A DNA stretch of 41,140 nt from NCBI GenBank assembly GCA_020845705.1, contig JADLFH010000026.1:1-41140 (forward strand), read 5' to 3'. The position numbers and the translations under genes are program-made. The notes below the pieces were generated by a model that was not told the DNA's origin, made no database searches, and worked only from the letters and a program-made list of their open reading frames with translations. Source of the DNA: Microthrixaceae bacterium (lineage in GTDB: Bacteria; Actinomycetota; Acidimicrobiia; Acidimicrobiales; Microtrichaceae). Positions 15,428 to 23,668 of the stretch are shown one piece after another; position 1 is the first letter of the stretch, and every line of letters begins with the position of its first letter.

Positions 15428-16714
15428 TTGTCGCTGTGGCACGACACCTGTGGGGACGACTGGCGGCTCCGCTCCCGGCTCGACGGCGACACCGACGTGG
15501 ATGTCGCGATCGTGGGCGGAGGTTTCGGTGGCCTGTGGACCGCCCGCTACCTGGCCGATGCCGATCCCTCGCTGCGCATTGGCGTGATCGAGGCCGAGAC
15601 GTGTGGATTCGGCGCATCGGGCCGCAACGGCGGATGGTGCTCGGCGCTGCTTCCCACCGAGATCGACGCGATGCATCCCGCGATGGTCGAGACGATCGAC
15701 GAGGTGGGTAGAGCCGCGACCCACGACGGCATCGACTGCGACTTCGCCAAGGGCGGCACCCTGACGTTGGTGACCAACCCTGCACACGAGGCCAGGGTGC
15801 GATCCGACGCTGAGGTGTGGCTCGACACGGAATCCGCCACGCAACGCTTCGCGGCGGCAGGCGTCCTCGGCGCCGGGTTCACACCTCACTGCGCGGCGAT
15901 CCACCCGGCGAAGCTGGTCCGCGGGCTCGCCACTGCTGTCGAGCGCCGAGGCGTGACGATCTGGGAGGGCACCCGGGCGCGGGAACTCCGTCCCGGAGCT
16001 GTGGTCACAGATGCCGGCTTGGTGCGAGCCGCCGTGGTCCTGCGATGCACAGAGGGATACACGCCGTCGTTGCGGCACGAACGGCGCACCATCGCCCCGC
16101 TGTACTCACTGATGGTCGCCACCGAACCCCTCCCAGAGGAGGTCTGGGACGACATTGGACTCCGCGGCCGGGAGACGTTCACCGACGGGCGCCACCACAT
16201 CATCTACGGACAGCGCACCGCAGACGGCCGTTTCGCTTTCGGTGGCCGCGGCGCCCCCTACCACTTCGGCTCCTCGGTCCGGCCGTCCTTCGACCGCGAC
16301 GAGCGGGTGTTCGCCGAAATCGAGGCGTCCCTGCGAGCCCTCGTCCCCCAGATCCGCGACGCCACGATCACCCACCGTTGGGGCGGGCCTCTGGCAGCAC
16401 CACGCGATTGGACGGCGTCGGTCGGGTTCGACCCGGCCACAGGACTGGGGTGGGCGGGCGGTTATGTCGGGGACGGCGTGGCCACGACAAACCTCGCGGG
16501 ACGCACGCTGGCCGACTTGGTACTGCACCGAGACACCGAGCTGAGCAGGCTGCCGTGGGTCGGTCACCGCTCACGCCGCTGGGAGCCCGAGCCGCTGCGC
16601 TGGCTGGGCATCAGCGCAGGACCGGCGATCGCGGCGCGCGCCGATCGCCGCGAGGCCGCGACCAAGCGGCAGGACCGCCTCGGCACCGCCCTGATGCGCT
16701 ACCTCTCCTCCTGA
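15428..16714 (+). CDS. FAD-dependent oxidoreductase, amine/amino acid oxidase (DAO/PuuB-like)
   Basis: The 428-residue flavoprotein has the dinucleotide-binding motif VDVAIVGGGFGGLWTARYL near the N-terminus, followed by ETCGFGASGRNGGWC, the pattern of DAO-family enzymes such as gamma-glutamylputrescine oxidase. The FAD-contact region TGLGWAGGYVGDGVATTNLAGRTLADL is at the C-terminus. The TTG at 15428 with SD GAGGGA nine bases upstream is preferred: it gives the family length and avoids translating the palindrome. The frame is open back to an ATG at 15293 that overlaps the dehydrogenase stop, so a longer start is possible. Together with the neighbouring transaminase and aldehyde dehydrogenase it points to oxidative deamination of a primary or glutamylated amine. 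Confidence 0.85.
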   Translation: MSLWHDTCGDDWRLRSRLDGDTDVDVAIVGGGFGGLWTARYLADADPSLRIGVIEAETCGFGASGRNGGWCSALLPTEIDAMHPAMVETIDEVGRAATHDGIDCDFAKGGTLTLVTNPAHEARVRSDAEVWLDTESATQRFAAAGVLGAGFTPHCAAIHPAKLVRGLATAVERRGVTIWEGTRARELRPGAVVTDAGLVRAAVVLRCTEGYTPSLRHERRTIAPLYSLMVATEPLPEEVWDDIGLRGRETFTDGRHHIIYGQRTADGRFAFGGRGAPYHFGSSVRPSFDRDERVFAEIEASLRALVPQIRDATITHRWGGPLAAPRDWTASVGFDPATGLGWAGGYVGDGVATTNLAGRTLADLVLHRDTELSRLPWVGHRSRRWEPEPLRWLGISAGPAIAARADRREAATKRQDRLGTALMRYLSS

Positions 16715-16751
16715 ACCGGAGAAGAAGCCCCCTTCTGAACCGGGCGAGGGG

Positions 16752-18266
16752 TTAGGGCGTGGTCGTGGTCGTTGTCGTGGTCGATGTCGACGACTCCGGC
16801 TCCTGGTCGGGTGACTCGTCCTCGCCCGGTTCCTCCGGTGGAGCCTCGCGGGCCTCGTCCACGTCACGGCGGATGAACGGAGCGTCGTCCGCCTCGCGGT
16901 CCTCCTCGGTCACCGTGTGTCGCTGCACCTGAAGGTCACCCGAGGTTCCGATCACGTCGAGCCGGTCGACGGCCGTCAGCTTCCCCTCGCGGAAGTGCAG
17001 CAGGTTCGCCGATGCCGGGACGTCCGCGTCGACCAACAGCGATCCCAATCCGGTAGCACCCGTCGATCCCGCGAGTACCGCAAGCGTTCCGTTACGCGCA
17101 CCGAATCGGTACTGGTGCTGATGCCCTCCGACGGCGAGGGGCATCTCGCCCATGAGCTGCTTGAGGATCACCGGGTTGTGAACGGCCACCACGTCGGGCT
17201 CGGTCCGCTGGATGAGCCGCCTCAGCCGGGGTGCCGCCTCCTCCTGGCGCCGCTCCCGTTCGGCCCGCGGCACGTCATCGACTGTGGTGATCACCGGATC
17301 GTCGAATCCGGCGATGACCAGCCCTTCGATCTCGACGGAGGTCTGGTTCAGCGGGACCACTCCCGGCGTCGCCTTGATCGCCTCCCGATTGGGGACCGAG
17401 TCGTGGTTGCCCGCCACGAACAGATAGGGCACGGGGAAGTCGGCCAGCATCTCGGCGTAGGGACCTTCGAAGCTCGTTCCGAACGATGTCGTGTCTCCCG
17501 TGTCGAGCACCGCGTCCACCCCGAAGGACTCGGCGAGGCGCCGGGCGAGCTGTGCGCCGATCGGGTTCAGGTGCAGATCGGAGATGTGCAGGATGAGCAC
17601 CTCATCGTCGTCGGCGAGCTGGTCGGTGACCGAAGCCGAGTAGAGCCCCGCGAGCTTTCCCGCCAGGGCGTCCACCCGCCTCCCCACCGCACTCGTCTCC
17701 GAGGTGAGTTGGCGCAGCAGCTTGCTCCCCTCGGTCACCGGCCCCCGGTACGTGAGCTCGTCGAAGCGGGAGGCGTCGAAGCCCGGGAGTGTCGAGGCAA
17801 CCAACAGTCCCGACAGAACAGCGCCACCGAACGCACCGACGAGGATCGTGAGGAACCGACGACGAGGCAGGACGGCCGCCGCCACGGCGCCGACCAACAC
17901 GGACAACAACACGAGACGGCCGGCGGCCCGGACCACTGCTGTCTGGATGTCGTTGCGGATGGATGCTTCGAGTCTCGGCGCGTCGACGCGCCCGCCGTCG
18001 CCCAACAGAGCCGACACGTCGAGGGAACGCAGCTCCAGCCGGAGCTGCACCGGAGCGCGGTGTGTGGGAGCGCTCGCGGTGCCCACCGGTGGAAGTGCCA
18101 GCACTGTCCGGCCGCTCATCGCGGGAGCGAAGTTGATTGCCACCCATCCCGGCCCGACTCGTTCCACCTGACTCCCCAGACGGGGTGTGATGCCCAACAC
18201 GGCGACGGCAACGAACAGCGCCGCGCCGGCTCTCCGCGCCCAGCTCACCACAGCGGCATCGGCCAC
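16752..18266 (-). CDS. Membrane-anchored metallophosphoesterase
   Basis: The 504-residue protein has an N-terminal membrane helix (AGAALFVAVAVLGI), an external beta-rich segment, and two more hydrophobic helices around residues 115-160 before a calcineurin-like phosphoesterase domain (about 225-430). The metal ligands are in HISDLHLN, DTGDTT, GNHD and GGHQHQYR; the block carrying the second histidine is VAVHNPV. The C-terminal 70 residues are acidic, ending in a run of Ser/Thr. The substrate is unknown. The GTG start was used; no ATG lies closer in frame. It runs opposite to the flanking catabolic genes and divides them into two blocks. Confidence 0.87.
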   Translation of the reverse strand: MADAAVVSWARRAGAALFVAVAVLGITPRLGSQVERVGPGWVAINFAPAMSGRTVLALPPVGTASAPTHRAPVQLRLELRSLDVSALLGDGGRVDAPRLEASIRNDIQTAVVRAAGRLVLLSVLVGAVAAAVLPRRRFLTILVGAFGGAVLSGLLVASTLPGFDASRFDELTYRGPVTEGSKLLRQLTSETSAVGRRVDALAGKLAGLYSASVTDQLADDDEVLILHISDLHLNPIGAQLARRLAESFGVDAVLDTGDTTSFGTSFEGPYAEMLADFPVPYLFVAGNHDSVPNREAIKATPGVVPLNQTSVEIEGLVIAGFDDPVITTVDDVPRAERERRQEEAAPRLRRLIQRTEPDVVAVHNPVILKQLMGEMPLAVGGHQHQYRFGARNGTLAVLAGSTGATGLGSLLVDADVPASANLLHFREGKLTAVDRLDVIGTSGDLQVQRHTVTEEDREADDAPFIRRDVDEAREAPPEEPGEDESPDQEPESSTSTTTTTTTTP

Positions 18267-18336
18267 GACGCAACGCTATTGCCTCCGAAGGTCGCCCCCA
18301 AGGACCACGAATAGCGCAGTGTGAACGCAATTTCTC

Positions 18337-18376
18337 CAAGGAATCCCTTGAAGATCGGGCTCTACACCACGATAAT
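18337..18376 (+). promoter_or_regulatory. Sigma70-type promoter with overlapping palindrome
   Basis: TTGAAG (18348-18353), a 17-base spacer and GATAAT (18371-18376) make a good housekeeping-type promoter for the Lrp-aminotransferase-ald operon. The palindrome CAAGG-AATC-CCTTG (18337-18350) overlaps the -35, a position suited to repression or autoregulation by the Lrp protein encoded just downstream. This is a sequence match only. Confidence 0.55.
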
Positions 18377-18403
18377 CAGAATGATGCACAGGACACGGCG
18401 GTG

Positions 18404-18856
18404 ATGACGCTCTCGCTGGACCCGATCGACGAGGAGCTCATCCGTCAGCTCCAGCGCGACGGTCGCCGTCCCTACACACAGCTCGCGAAAGAGGTGGGGC
18501 TATCCGAAGCCGCCGTCCGCCAGCGCGTGCAGCGCCTGTTGGAGTCGGGCGTCATGCAGGTGGTCGCTGTGACCGATCCCCTGTCTCTCGGCCTTGCCCG
18601 CCAGGCCATGGTCGGGATCCGCGTCCAAGGCGACGCACGCGCCGTCGCCGACCGGCTGAGCGAGCTCGACGAGGTCGTCTACGTGGTGCTGACGGCGGGG
18701 CCCGTTGATCTGCTCGCCGAGGTCGTGGCGGCCGGCGACGACGACCTGCTCCGCGTGCTCAACGACGCGATCCGCTCCATCCCCGGCGTGACCTACACCG
18801 AAACCTCCATCTACCTGTCCCTCCGCAAGCAGACCTACCAATGGGGTACCCGATGA
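18404..18856 (+). CDS. Lrp/AsnC family regulator
   Basis: The 150-residue regulator has an N-terminal winged HTH (about residues 5-50; DEELIRQLQRDGRRPYTQLAKEV and LSEAAVRQRVQRL) and a C-terminal RAM effector-binding domain (about 65-145), which forms dimers and octamers and senses amino acids. The ATG at 18404 is used; the GTG at 18401 directly before it is also possible. Its stop overlaps the ATG of the aminotransferase (18853-18856), and alanine dehydrogenase follows, so it probably controls this operon in response to an amino acid, as AldR does for ald in mycobacteria. The effector identity is inferred. Confidence 0.92.
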   Translation: MTLSLDPIDEELIRQLQRDGRRPYTQLAKEVGLSEAAVRQRVQRLLESGVMQVVAVTDPLSLGLARQAMVGIRVQGDARAVADRLSELDEVVYVVLTAGPVDLLAEVVAAGDDDLLRVLNDAIRSIPGVTYTETSIYLSLRKQTYQWGTR

Positions 18857-20244
18857 CATCCGAGCAACGATCCACCCAGCATCTCGAGGAGCTCGGCGCA
18901 CGCCACCTCTGGATGCACTTCACCCGCATGGGCGCCTATTCCCACGGCGAGCCGCTGCCCATCATCGACCGTGGCGAAGGGTGTTGGCTGTGGGACCACG
19001 CAGGCAAGCGCTATCTCGACGCTCTGTCGGGCCTCTTCGTGGTCAACGTGGGCCACGGACGCCAAGAGCTGGCCGACATCGGGGCGCAACAAGGTGGACG
19101 ACTCTCGTACTTCCCCCTGTGGAGCTATGCGCATCCCCCGGCCATCGAGCTGGCGGCCCGACTCGCGGAGTTGGCACCGGGCGACTTGAACCGGGTGTTC
19201 TTCACGGTGTCGGGATCCGAAGCGGTGGAATCCGCGTGGAAGCTGGCCCGGCAGTACTTCCGCCTCATGGGCCAGCCGGGCCGTTACAAGGTGATCTCCC
19301 GCCAGACCGCCTACCACGGCACCACGATGGGGGCGCTGGCGATCACCGCTGTGCCCGCCATGCGCTCGCCCTTCGAGCCGCTCGCGCCTGGCGGCATCAA
19401 GGTCCCCAACACCAACACCTATCGCCCCTGGATCGAAGGCATCGCAGCAGAGGACTTCGGTCGGATCACCGCAGATCAGGTGGCCCAGGCGATCGAGATG
19501 GAGGGACCCGACACCGTCGCTGCGGTCTTCGTCGAACCCGTCCAGAACGCGGGTGGTTCGATCCCACCTCCGCCCGGCTACATGGAACGACTGCGGGAGA
19601 TCTGCGACCACTACGGCGTGTTGCTGGTCTCCGACGAGGTGATCTGCGCCTACGGCCGGCTGGGCACGATGTTCGGCTGTGATGCAGTCGGCGTGCAGCC
19701 CGACATGATCACCTCCGCCAAGGGGCTCACCTCCGGCTACTCGCCGCTGGGCGCGGTCATCGTCAGCGATCGCCTCTTCGAGCCGTTCTCCCAAGGCCCG
19801 AACGCGTTCGCCCACGGCATCACCTTCGGAGGACACCCCGTGAGCTGCGCCATCGCGCTTGCCAACCTCGACATCTTCGAGAAGGAGGACCTCTGTGGGA
19901 ACGTGCAGAGGAACGCCGCGGGCTTCGAGGCTCGACTGCGAGGGCTCCAACAGGACTGCCCGATCGTGGGCGACGTCCGGGGCCTCGGGTATTTCTGGGC
20001 GATCGAGCTGGTGAAGGACCAGGACACCAAGGCCGAGTTCGACCGCTCCGAGTGCGAGGAGCTGATTCGAGGCTTCCTGTCGCCACGCCTCTACGAGGAG
20101 GGACTGATCTGTCGGGCCGACGATCGCGGCGACCCCGTCATCCAGTTCGCGCCGCCGTTGGTCGCGGGGCCCGACGAGCTCGACGAGATCGAGCGGATCC
20201 TTCGCACTGTCCTGACCGAGGCTTCGGCCCGGATGCTGGGGTGA
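18853..20244 (+). CDS. Class III omega-aminotransferase
   Basis: The 463-residue PLP enzyme contains GEGCWLWDHAGKRYLDALSG, the cofactor region VSGSEAVESAWKLARQY, QTAYHGTTMGAL, the pyridine-N Asp in VLLVSDEVICAYGR and the Schiff-base lysine in ITSAKGLTSGY. This is the beta-alanine/omega-amino acid:pyruvate transaminase branch, which also includes putrescine, GABA and taurine enzymes. The start overlaps the lrp stop. Alanine dehydrogenase begins four bases after its stop, fitting a pyruvate-dependent transaminase whose alanine product is recycled. The amine donor cannot be fixed from sequence. Confidence 0.9.
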   Translation: MTSEQRSTQHLEELGARHLWMHFTRMGAYSHGEPLPIIDRGEGCWLWDHAGKRYLDALSGLFVVNVGHGRQELADIGAQQGGRLSYFPLWSYAHPPAIELAARLAELAPGDLNRVFFTVSGSEAVESAWKLARQYFRLMGQPGRYKVISRQTAYHGTTMGALAITAVPAMRSPFEPLAPGGIKVPNTNTYRPWIEGIAAEDFGRITADQVAQAIEMEGPDTVAAVFVEPVQNAGGSIPPPPGYMERLREICDHYGVLLVSDEVICAYGRLGTMFGCDAVGVQPDMITSAKGLTSGYSPLGAVIVSDRLFEPFSQGPNAFAHGITFGGHPVSCAIALANLDIFEKEDLCGNVQRNAAGFEARLRGLQQDCPIVGDVRGLGYFWAIELVKDQDTKAEFDRSECEELIRGFLSPRLYEEGLICRADDRGDPVIQFAPPLVAGPDELDEIERILRTVLTEASARMLG

Positions 20245-20248
20245 CGCG

Positions 20249-21358
20249 ATGACCACCATCGGAGTTCCAGGTGAAGTCAAGAACAACGAGTACCGGGTGG
20301 CCATCACCCCGGACGGCGTCGCGGAGTTGGTACACCGCGGCCACACAGTGGTCGTGGAGTCAGGAGCCGGCGCGGGGGCCGAGATCCCCGACGAGGAGTA
20401 CGCGTCGGCGGGTGCCGAGCTGTTGGACGACGCGGGCGAGGTGTGGGCGCGCGCGGACGTGGTCTGCAAGGTGAAGGAGCCCCAGCCCTCCGAATACGAG
20501 CACTTCCGCGAAGGACTGGCCCTGTTCACATACCTGCACCTCGCCGCGTACCCAGAGGTTGCGACCGCGCTTGTCGATAGGGGGGTCACCGGGATCGCGT
20601 ACGAGACGGTGCAGACCGAGGACGGCGCGCTGCCGTTGCTGGCCCCAATGTCGGAGGTGGCGGGGCGTATGGCCACCCAGATCGGCGCCCACTATCTCGA
20701 ACGCGAGAACGGCGGCAGGGGCGTGTTGTTGGGCGGAGCCCCAGGGGTTCGACCGGGCAAGGTCGTCGTGTTGGGAGCCGGGAACGTCGGTTGGAACTCC
20801 GCTTGGATCGCAGCCGGCATGGAAGCCGAGGTGGTGTTGTTCGACAAGAACCTCGACCGGCTTCGCTGGGTCGACCAGATCCACCAGGGCCGCATCGTGA
20901 CCCTGGCGTCGAACCGTGGCGCGATCGCCAGGCAGGTGGCCGACGCAGATCTCGTCATCGGCGCCGTGCTTGTGGCGGGTGGGCGTGCGCCGCAGGTGAT
21001 GACCGAGGACATGGTGGCGGGCATGCGCCCGCGTTCGGTGATCGTGGACGTCGCCGTCGATCAGGGAGGATGCATCGAGACGACTCGGGAAACCACCCAC
21101 GCTGCGCCTGTCTACGAGGTTCACGGCGTGACCCACTATGCGGTGGGCAACATCCCCGGCGCGGTGCCCCACACCTCCACCTTCGCTCTCACGAACGCCA
21201 CGCTGCCCTACCTGATCGAGTTGGCCGACGCGGGGTCCTTGGCCGAAGCCTGCCGCAACCCGGCCTTGGCACGGGGGGTGAACACCCACAAGGGCGGTGT
21301 CACCCACGAGGCCGTCGCCGCCTCGATCGGCGCGAAGTACCTCCCGTTGAACCCCTGA
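20249..21358 (+). CDS. ald: Alanine dehydrogenase
   Basis: The 369-residue enzyme catalyses reversible NAD-dependent deamination of L-alanine to pyruvate and ammonia. The N-terminal domain shows GVPGEVKNNEYRVAITP, with the substrate-binding Arg, and the catalytic region VCKVKEPQPSEY and LFTYLHLAA. The Rossmann motif VVVLGAGNVGWNSA is at about residues 170-185, and the C-terminal NIPGAVPHTSTFALTNATLPY is diagnostic of Ald. Its length matches the family (about 370). One difference is Asn-Val-Gly in place of the common GxVG in the nucleotide loop, and proton-pumping transhydrogenase domains are absent. It follows the transaminase by four bases. Confidence 0.95.
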   Translation: MTTIGVPGEVKNNEYRVAITPDGVAELVHRGHTVVVESGAGAGAEIPDEEYASAGAELLDDAGEVWARADVVCKVKEPQPSEYEHFREGLALFTYLHLAAYPEVATALVDRGVTGIAYETVQTEDGALPLLAPMSEVAGRMATQIGAHYLERENGGRGVLLGGAPGVRPGKVVVLGAGNVGWNSAWIAAGMEAEVVLFDKNLDRLRWVDQIHQGRIVTLASNRGAIARQVADADLVIGAVLVAGGRAPQVMTEDMVAGMRPRSVIVDVAVDQGGCIETTRETTHAAPVYEVHGVTHYAVGNIPGAVPHTSTFALTNATLPYLIELADAGSLAEACRNPALARGVNTHKGGVTHEAVAASIGAKYLPLNP

Positions 21359-21377
21359 TCGCTCGTAGGGTGGCGCC

Positions 21378-22325
21378 ATGAGTGCGTGGGGCCGTGCCGC
21401 CGAGTCGCTGAACCCGACGCAACGCAGCACCCTCGAACGCCTGGCAGCATCACGCGAGGAACGTCCCCGTTTCCCCGCCGAGGTGGCGATCGGGCTTCGC
21501 AACGACCTCGGATCGCGCCTCGCCCCGATTGCAGATCGGCTCGAAGAGGACCTGTTCCTCAACAAGTACAAGCTCGACCGGGTCCTGGGCTGTGAGGTAC
21601 GACCCGAGGACGACTTCGAGTGGAGCGCCCCCAAGGCCCGAGGCGCGGTCGGCCACAAGGCGATCGAGCTGTCGGTGATGCGGCGCGACAGTCCCCATCC
21701 GCTGGAGTTGGTCGACGACGCCATCGGCGCGCTCGTGGCCGAAGAGCGCAGCCTGGGCGAATGGCTCGGCCGGCAGGACGAGTCGACCATCGCCCGCGTG
21801 CGCGCCGAGGCCAACGCCCGACTCGTCAGCTTCCTCGAGACCTGGCCGCCCATCGAACCCAAGTGGGTTCCGGTGCTCGAAGGCACCCTCATCGCCGACT
21901 TCGACCGGATCCGGCTCTCGGGTCGACCCGACCTCACCCTCGGTCGCGCCGAGGGAGAGGTGGCAGGCAAGGTCATCGTCGACTTCAAGACGGGCCGCAT
22001 CCACGACAGCCACGTGGCCGACCTCCGCTTCTACGGCCTCGTCGACACCCTCCGGATCGGAACACCACCTCGTCTGCTGGTCACCAGCTACCTCGACAGC
22101 GGGCAACTTTGGGTGGAAGAGGTGACCGAAGGCGTCCTCATCGCCACCATCGACAGGGTCGTCGACGCGGCTGGACGGCTGGCAACCCTCACCTCGGGCG
22201 AGCGCGACCCCGAGAAGCGCCCTGGGTTGGGGTGTCGCTGGTGTGCCATCCGCGACGCCTGCGACGAGGGCGCGGCCTTCCTGCGGGCAGCCCGCGACGA
22301 AGGCACTCTCGACGACGAGATCTGA
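21378..22325 (+). CDS. RecB/Cas4-like PD-(D/E)XK nuclease with Fe-S cysteines
   Basis: The 315-residue protein has PD-(D/E)XK nuclease elements in order: H93 in RGAVGHKAIEL, D185 in SGRPDLTLG, D202 and K204 in VIVDFKTG, and the helical motif DLRFYGLVD. Four cysteines, C72 before the core and C286-x2-C289-x5-C295 after it, match the spacing of the [4Fe-4S] cluster in AddB and Cas4. It should be a DNA exonuclease or endonuclease, but no helicase or Cas gene is nearby. Its ATG follows ald by 19 bases, and it converges on the acyl-CoA dehydrogenase gene with nine bases between stops. The biological role is unknown. Confidence 0.8.
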   Translation: MSAWGRAAESLNPTQRSTLERLAASREERPRFPAEVAIGLRNDLGSRLAPIADRLEEDLFLNKYKLDRVLGCEVRPEDDFEWSAPKARGAVGHKAIELSVMRRDSPHPLELVDDAIGALVAEERSLGEWLGRQDESTIARVRAEANARLVSFLETWPPIEPKWVPVLEGTLIADFDRIRLSGRPDLTLGRAEGEVAGKVIVDFKTGRIHDSHVADLRFYGLVDTLRIGTPPRLLVTSYLDSGQLWVEEVTEGVLIATIDRVVDAAGRLATLTSGERDPEKRPGLGCRWCAIRDACDEGAAFLRAARDEGTLDDEI

Positions 22326-22334
22326 GCCCGGGGC

Positions 22335-23432
22335 TCAACGAGGCAAGCCCAGGACCCGTTCGCCGAGGACGTTTCGCATGATGTTCGAGGTGCCACCCAT
22401 GATCGTGTAGCCGGGCGCGTAGCACAGACCGGCAGCGACATCACCCCAGCGTGTGGCCTCCGCGCCGAGCACGCGGCTCACGAAGTTGGCAACTCTCACT
22501 TCGTGCTCGGTGCAGAAGCACTTGGTAGCCGCAGAGAACCCCTTCGGCGCTTGGCCTAGTACCTCTCGGGTCACCAGCAGACGGCCCAGGCGATACCCCG
22601 TTTCGATGGATGCCAGCTCCTGACGAACGAGCGGATCGCCCAGGTCCGCCCGCTCGAGTGCCAACTCGTACAGAGCGCGGTTCGACAGCAGACGGTCGAT
22701 GCCGCCGCGTTCGTGTTCGAGCTGGCGCATGGTCTGGCCGAAGGCGTTTCCCTCGGCGCCGACAAGGTTCTCCGCCGGCACGTGCACATCGTCGAAGAAC
22801 ACCTCACAGAAGTGCTCGTTGGTGGTCATGTCGCGGATCGGGCGGATCTCGATGCCAGGCAGGTTCAGCGGCACGATGATCTCGGAGATCCCCAGGTGAG
22901 GTTTCGACTCGGTAGAGGTGCGGCAGATGAGGTAGCAGTAGTCGGCCACTCCAGCGAAGCTTGTCCAGATCTTCTGACCCGAGATGACGAACTCGTCGCC
23001 CTCTCGCCTGGCAGCGGTGGACAGTCCCGCGAGATCGGACCCGGCGTCGGGCTCGCTCATGCCGATGCACCAGGTGGTCTCGCCGGAAAGGATCCCCGGA
23101 AGAAACGCGGCACGTTGCTCGTCGGTCCCATACGCGATCAGCGTCGGGCCCATCTGACGATCGGCGAACCACGACGCAGCGATCGGCACACCCGCCGATA
23201 TGAGCTCCTCGGCGATGATCAGGCGATCGATGGGCGGCCGACCACCACCTCCGTACTCCGTGGGCCAGGTGAGCCCGATCCAGCGGCGGGCACCCAGTTC
23301 GCGGGAGCACTCCTTGGAGTAGCCGTTGATCCAGCTGTCGTTGTGACGCCCGAAGCGGGCGACCGCATCGAGCGCGAAGGACCTCGCAGCTTCCCGCAGC
23401 TCAAGCTGCTCATCGGTCCAACCGAACTCCAT
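22335..23432 (-). CDS. Acyl-CoA dehydrogenase
   Basis: The 365-residue flavoenzyme desaturates an acyl-CoA thioester at the alpha-beta position and passes electrons to ETF. Visible elements are the N-terminal helical domain, the flavin/substrate region WCIGMSEPDAGSDLAGL, the WTSFAGVADYCYL beta domain, and the C-terminal YTIMGGTSNIMRNVLGERVLGLPR that contacts FAD. The active-site base cannot be placed securely by eye. Length is slightly short of the norm (about 380). It is divergent from the Liv transport operon across 236 bases that contain a 12-bp inverted repeat. Substrate chain length is unknown. Confidence 0.9.
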   Translation of the reverse strand: MEFGWTDEQLELREAARSFALDAVARFGRHNDSWINGYSKECSRELGARRWIGLTWPTEYGGGGRPPIDRLIIAEELISAGVPIAASWFADRQMGPTLIAYGTDEQRAAFLPGILSGETTWCIGMSEPDAGSDLAGLSTAARREGDEFVISGQKIWTSFAGVADYCYLICRTSTESKPHLGISEIIVPLNLPGIEIRPIRDMTTNEHFCEVFFDDVHVPAENLVGAEGNAFGQTMRQLEHERGGIDRLLSNRALYELALERADLGDPLVRQELASIETGYRLGRLLVTREVLGQAPKGFSAATKCFCTEHEVRVANFVSRVLGAEATRWGDVAAGLCYAPGYTIMGGTSNIMRNVLGERVLGLPR

Positions 23433-23499
23433 CGGTCTGAGTTTCGTCGCCGCGATGAGCAGTGGCGAACTGGTGCGCCTGGATTACCCGGTTGAGCGG

Positions 23500-23550
23500 T
23501 GAACCTGCGTACCGGTCCGCCTCGCACTGACGAATCCCTACGCAGGTTCA
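23500..23550. promoter_or_regulatory. 12-bp inverted repeat between divergent genes
   Basis: TGAACCTGCGTA (23500-23511) and its exact complement TACGCAGGTTCA (23539-23550) flank 27 bases. They lie 68 bases upstream of the acyl-CoA dehydrogenase start and about 118 before the LivHM start. Start-to-start spacing is 39 bases. It may be a paired operator for divergent control or an RNA hairpin in one leader. No further callable feature was seen in the rest of 23433-23668. Confidence 0.5.
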
Positions 23551-23668
23551 GGGGGGTTGGAGGTGTCGACGCGGGTTCGACGACTATGACCCCGAACGTC
23601 ACGCATCTAGAGTTGCCCGACCTGGGCGGGGACGCCATCCCGCCGAGTGTCGGATCTCGGGGGGCCGG

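Noticed and set aside
16711-16743. CTGAACCGG occurring twice 24 bases apart between convergent genes, with a weak AGAAG/CTTCT hairpin
   Set aside because: Short direct repeat without a T tract; not enough for a terminator or element.
16755-16790. Short tandem repeat coding for a Thr run at the metallophosphoesterase C-terminus
   Set aside because: Similar Thr-rich stretches occur as linkers in other exported proteins in the window; simple sequence, not an element.
23587-23601. TGAC-N7-GTCA upstream of LivHM
   Set aside because: The spacer is two bases longer than in the two matching TGAC-N5-GTCA sites, so it would not present the half-sites in the same way.
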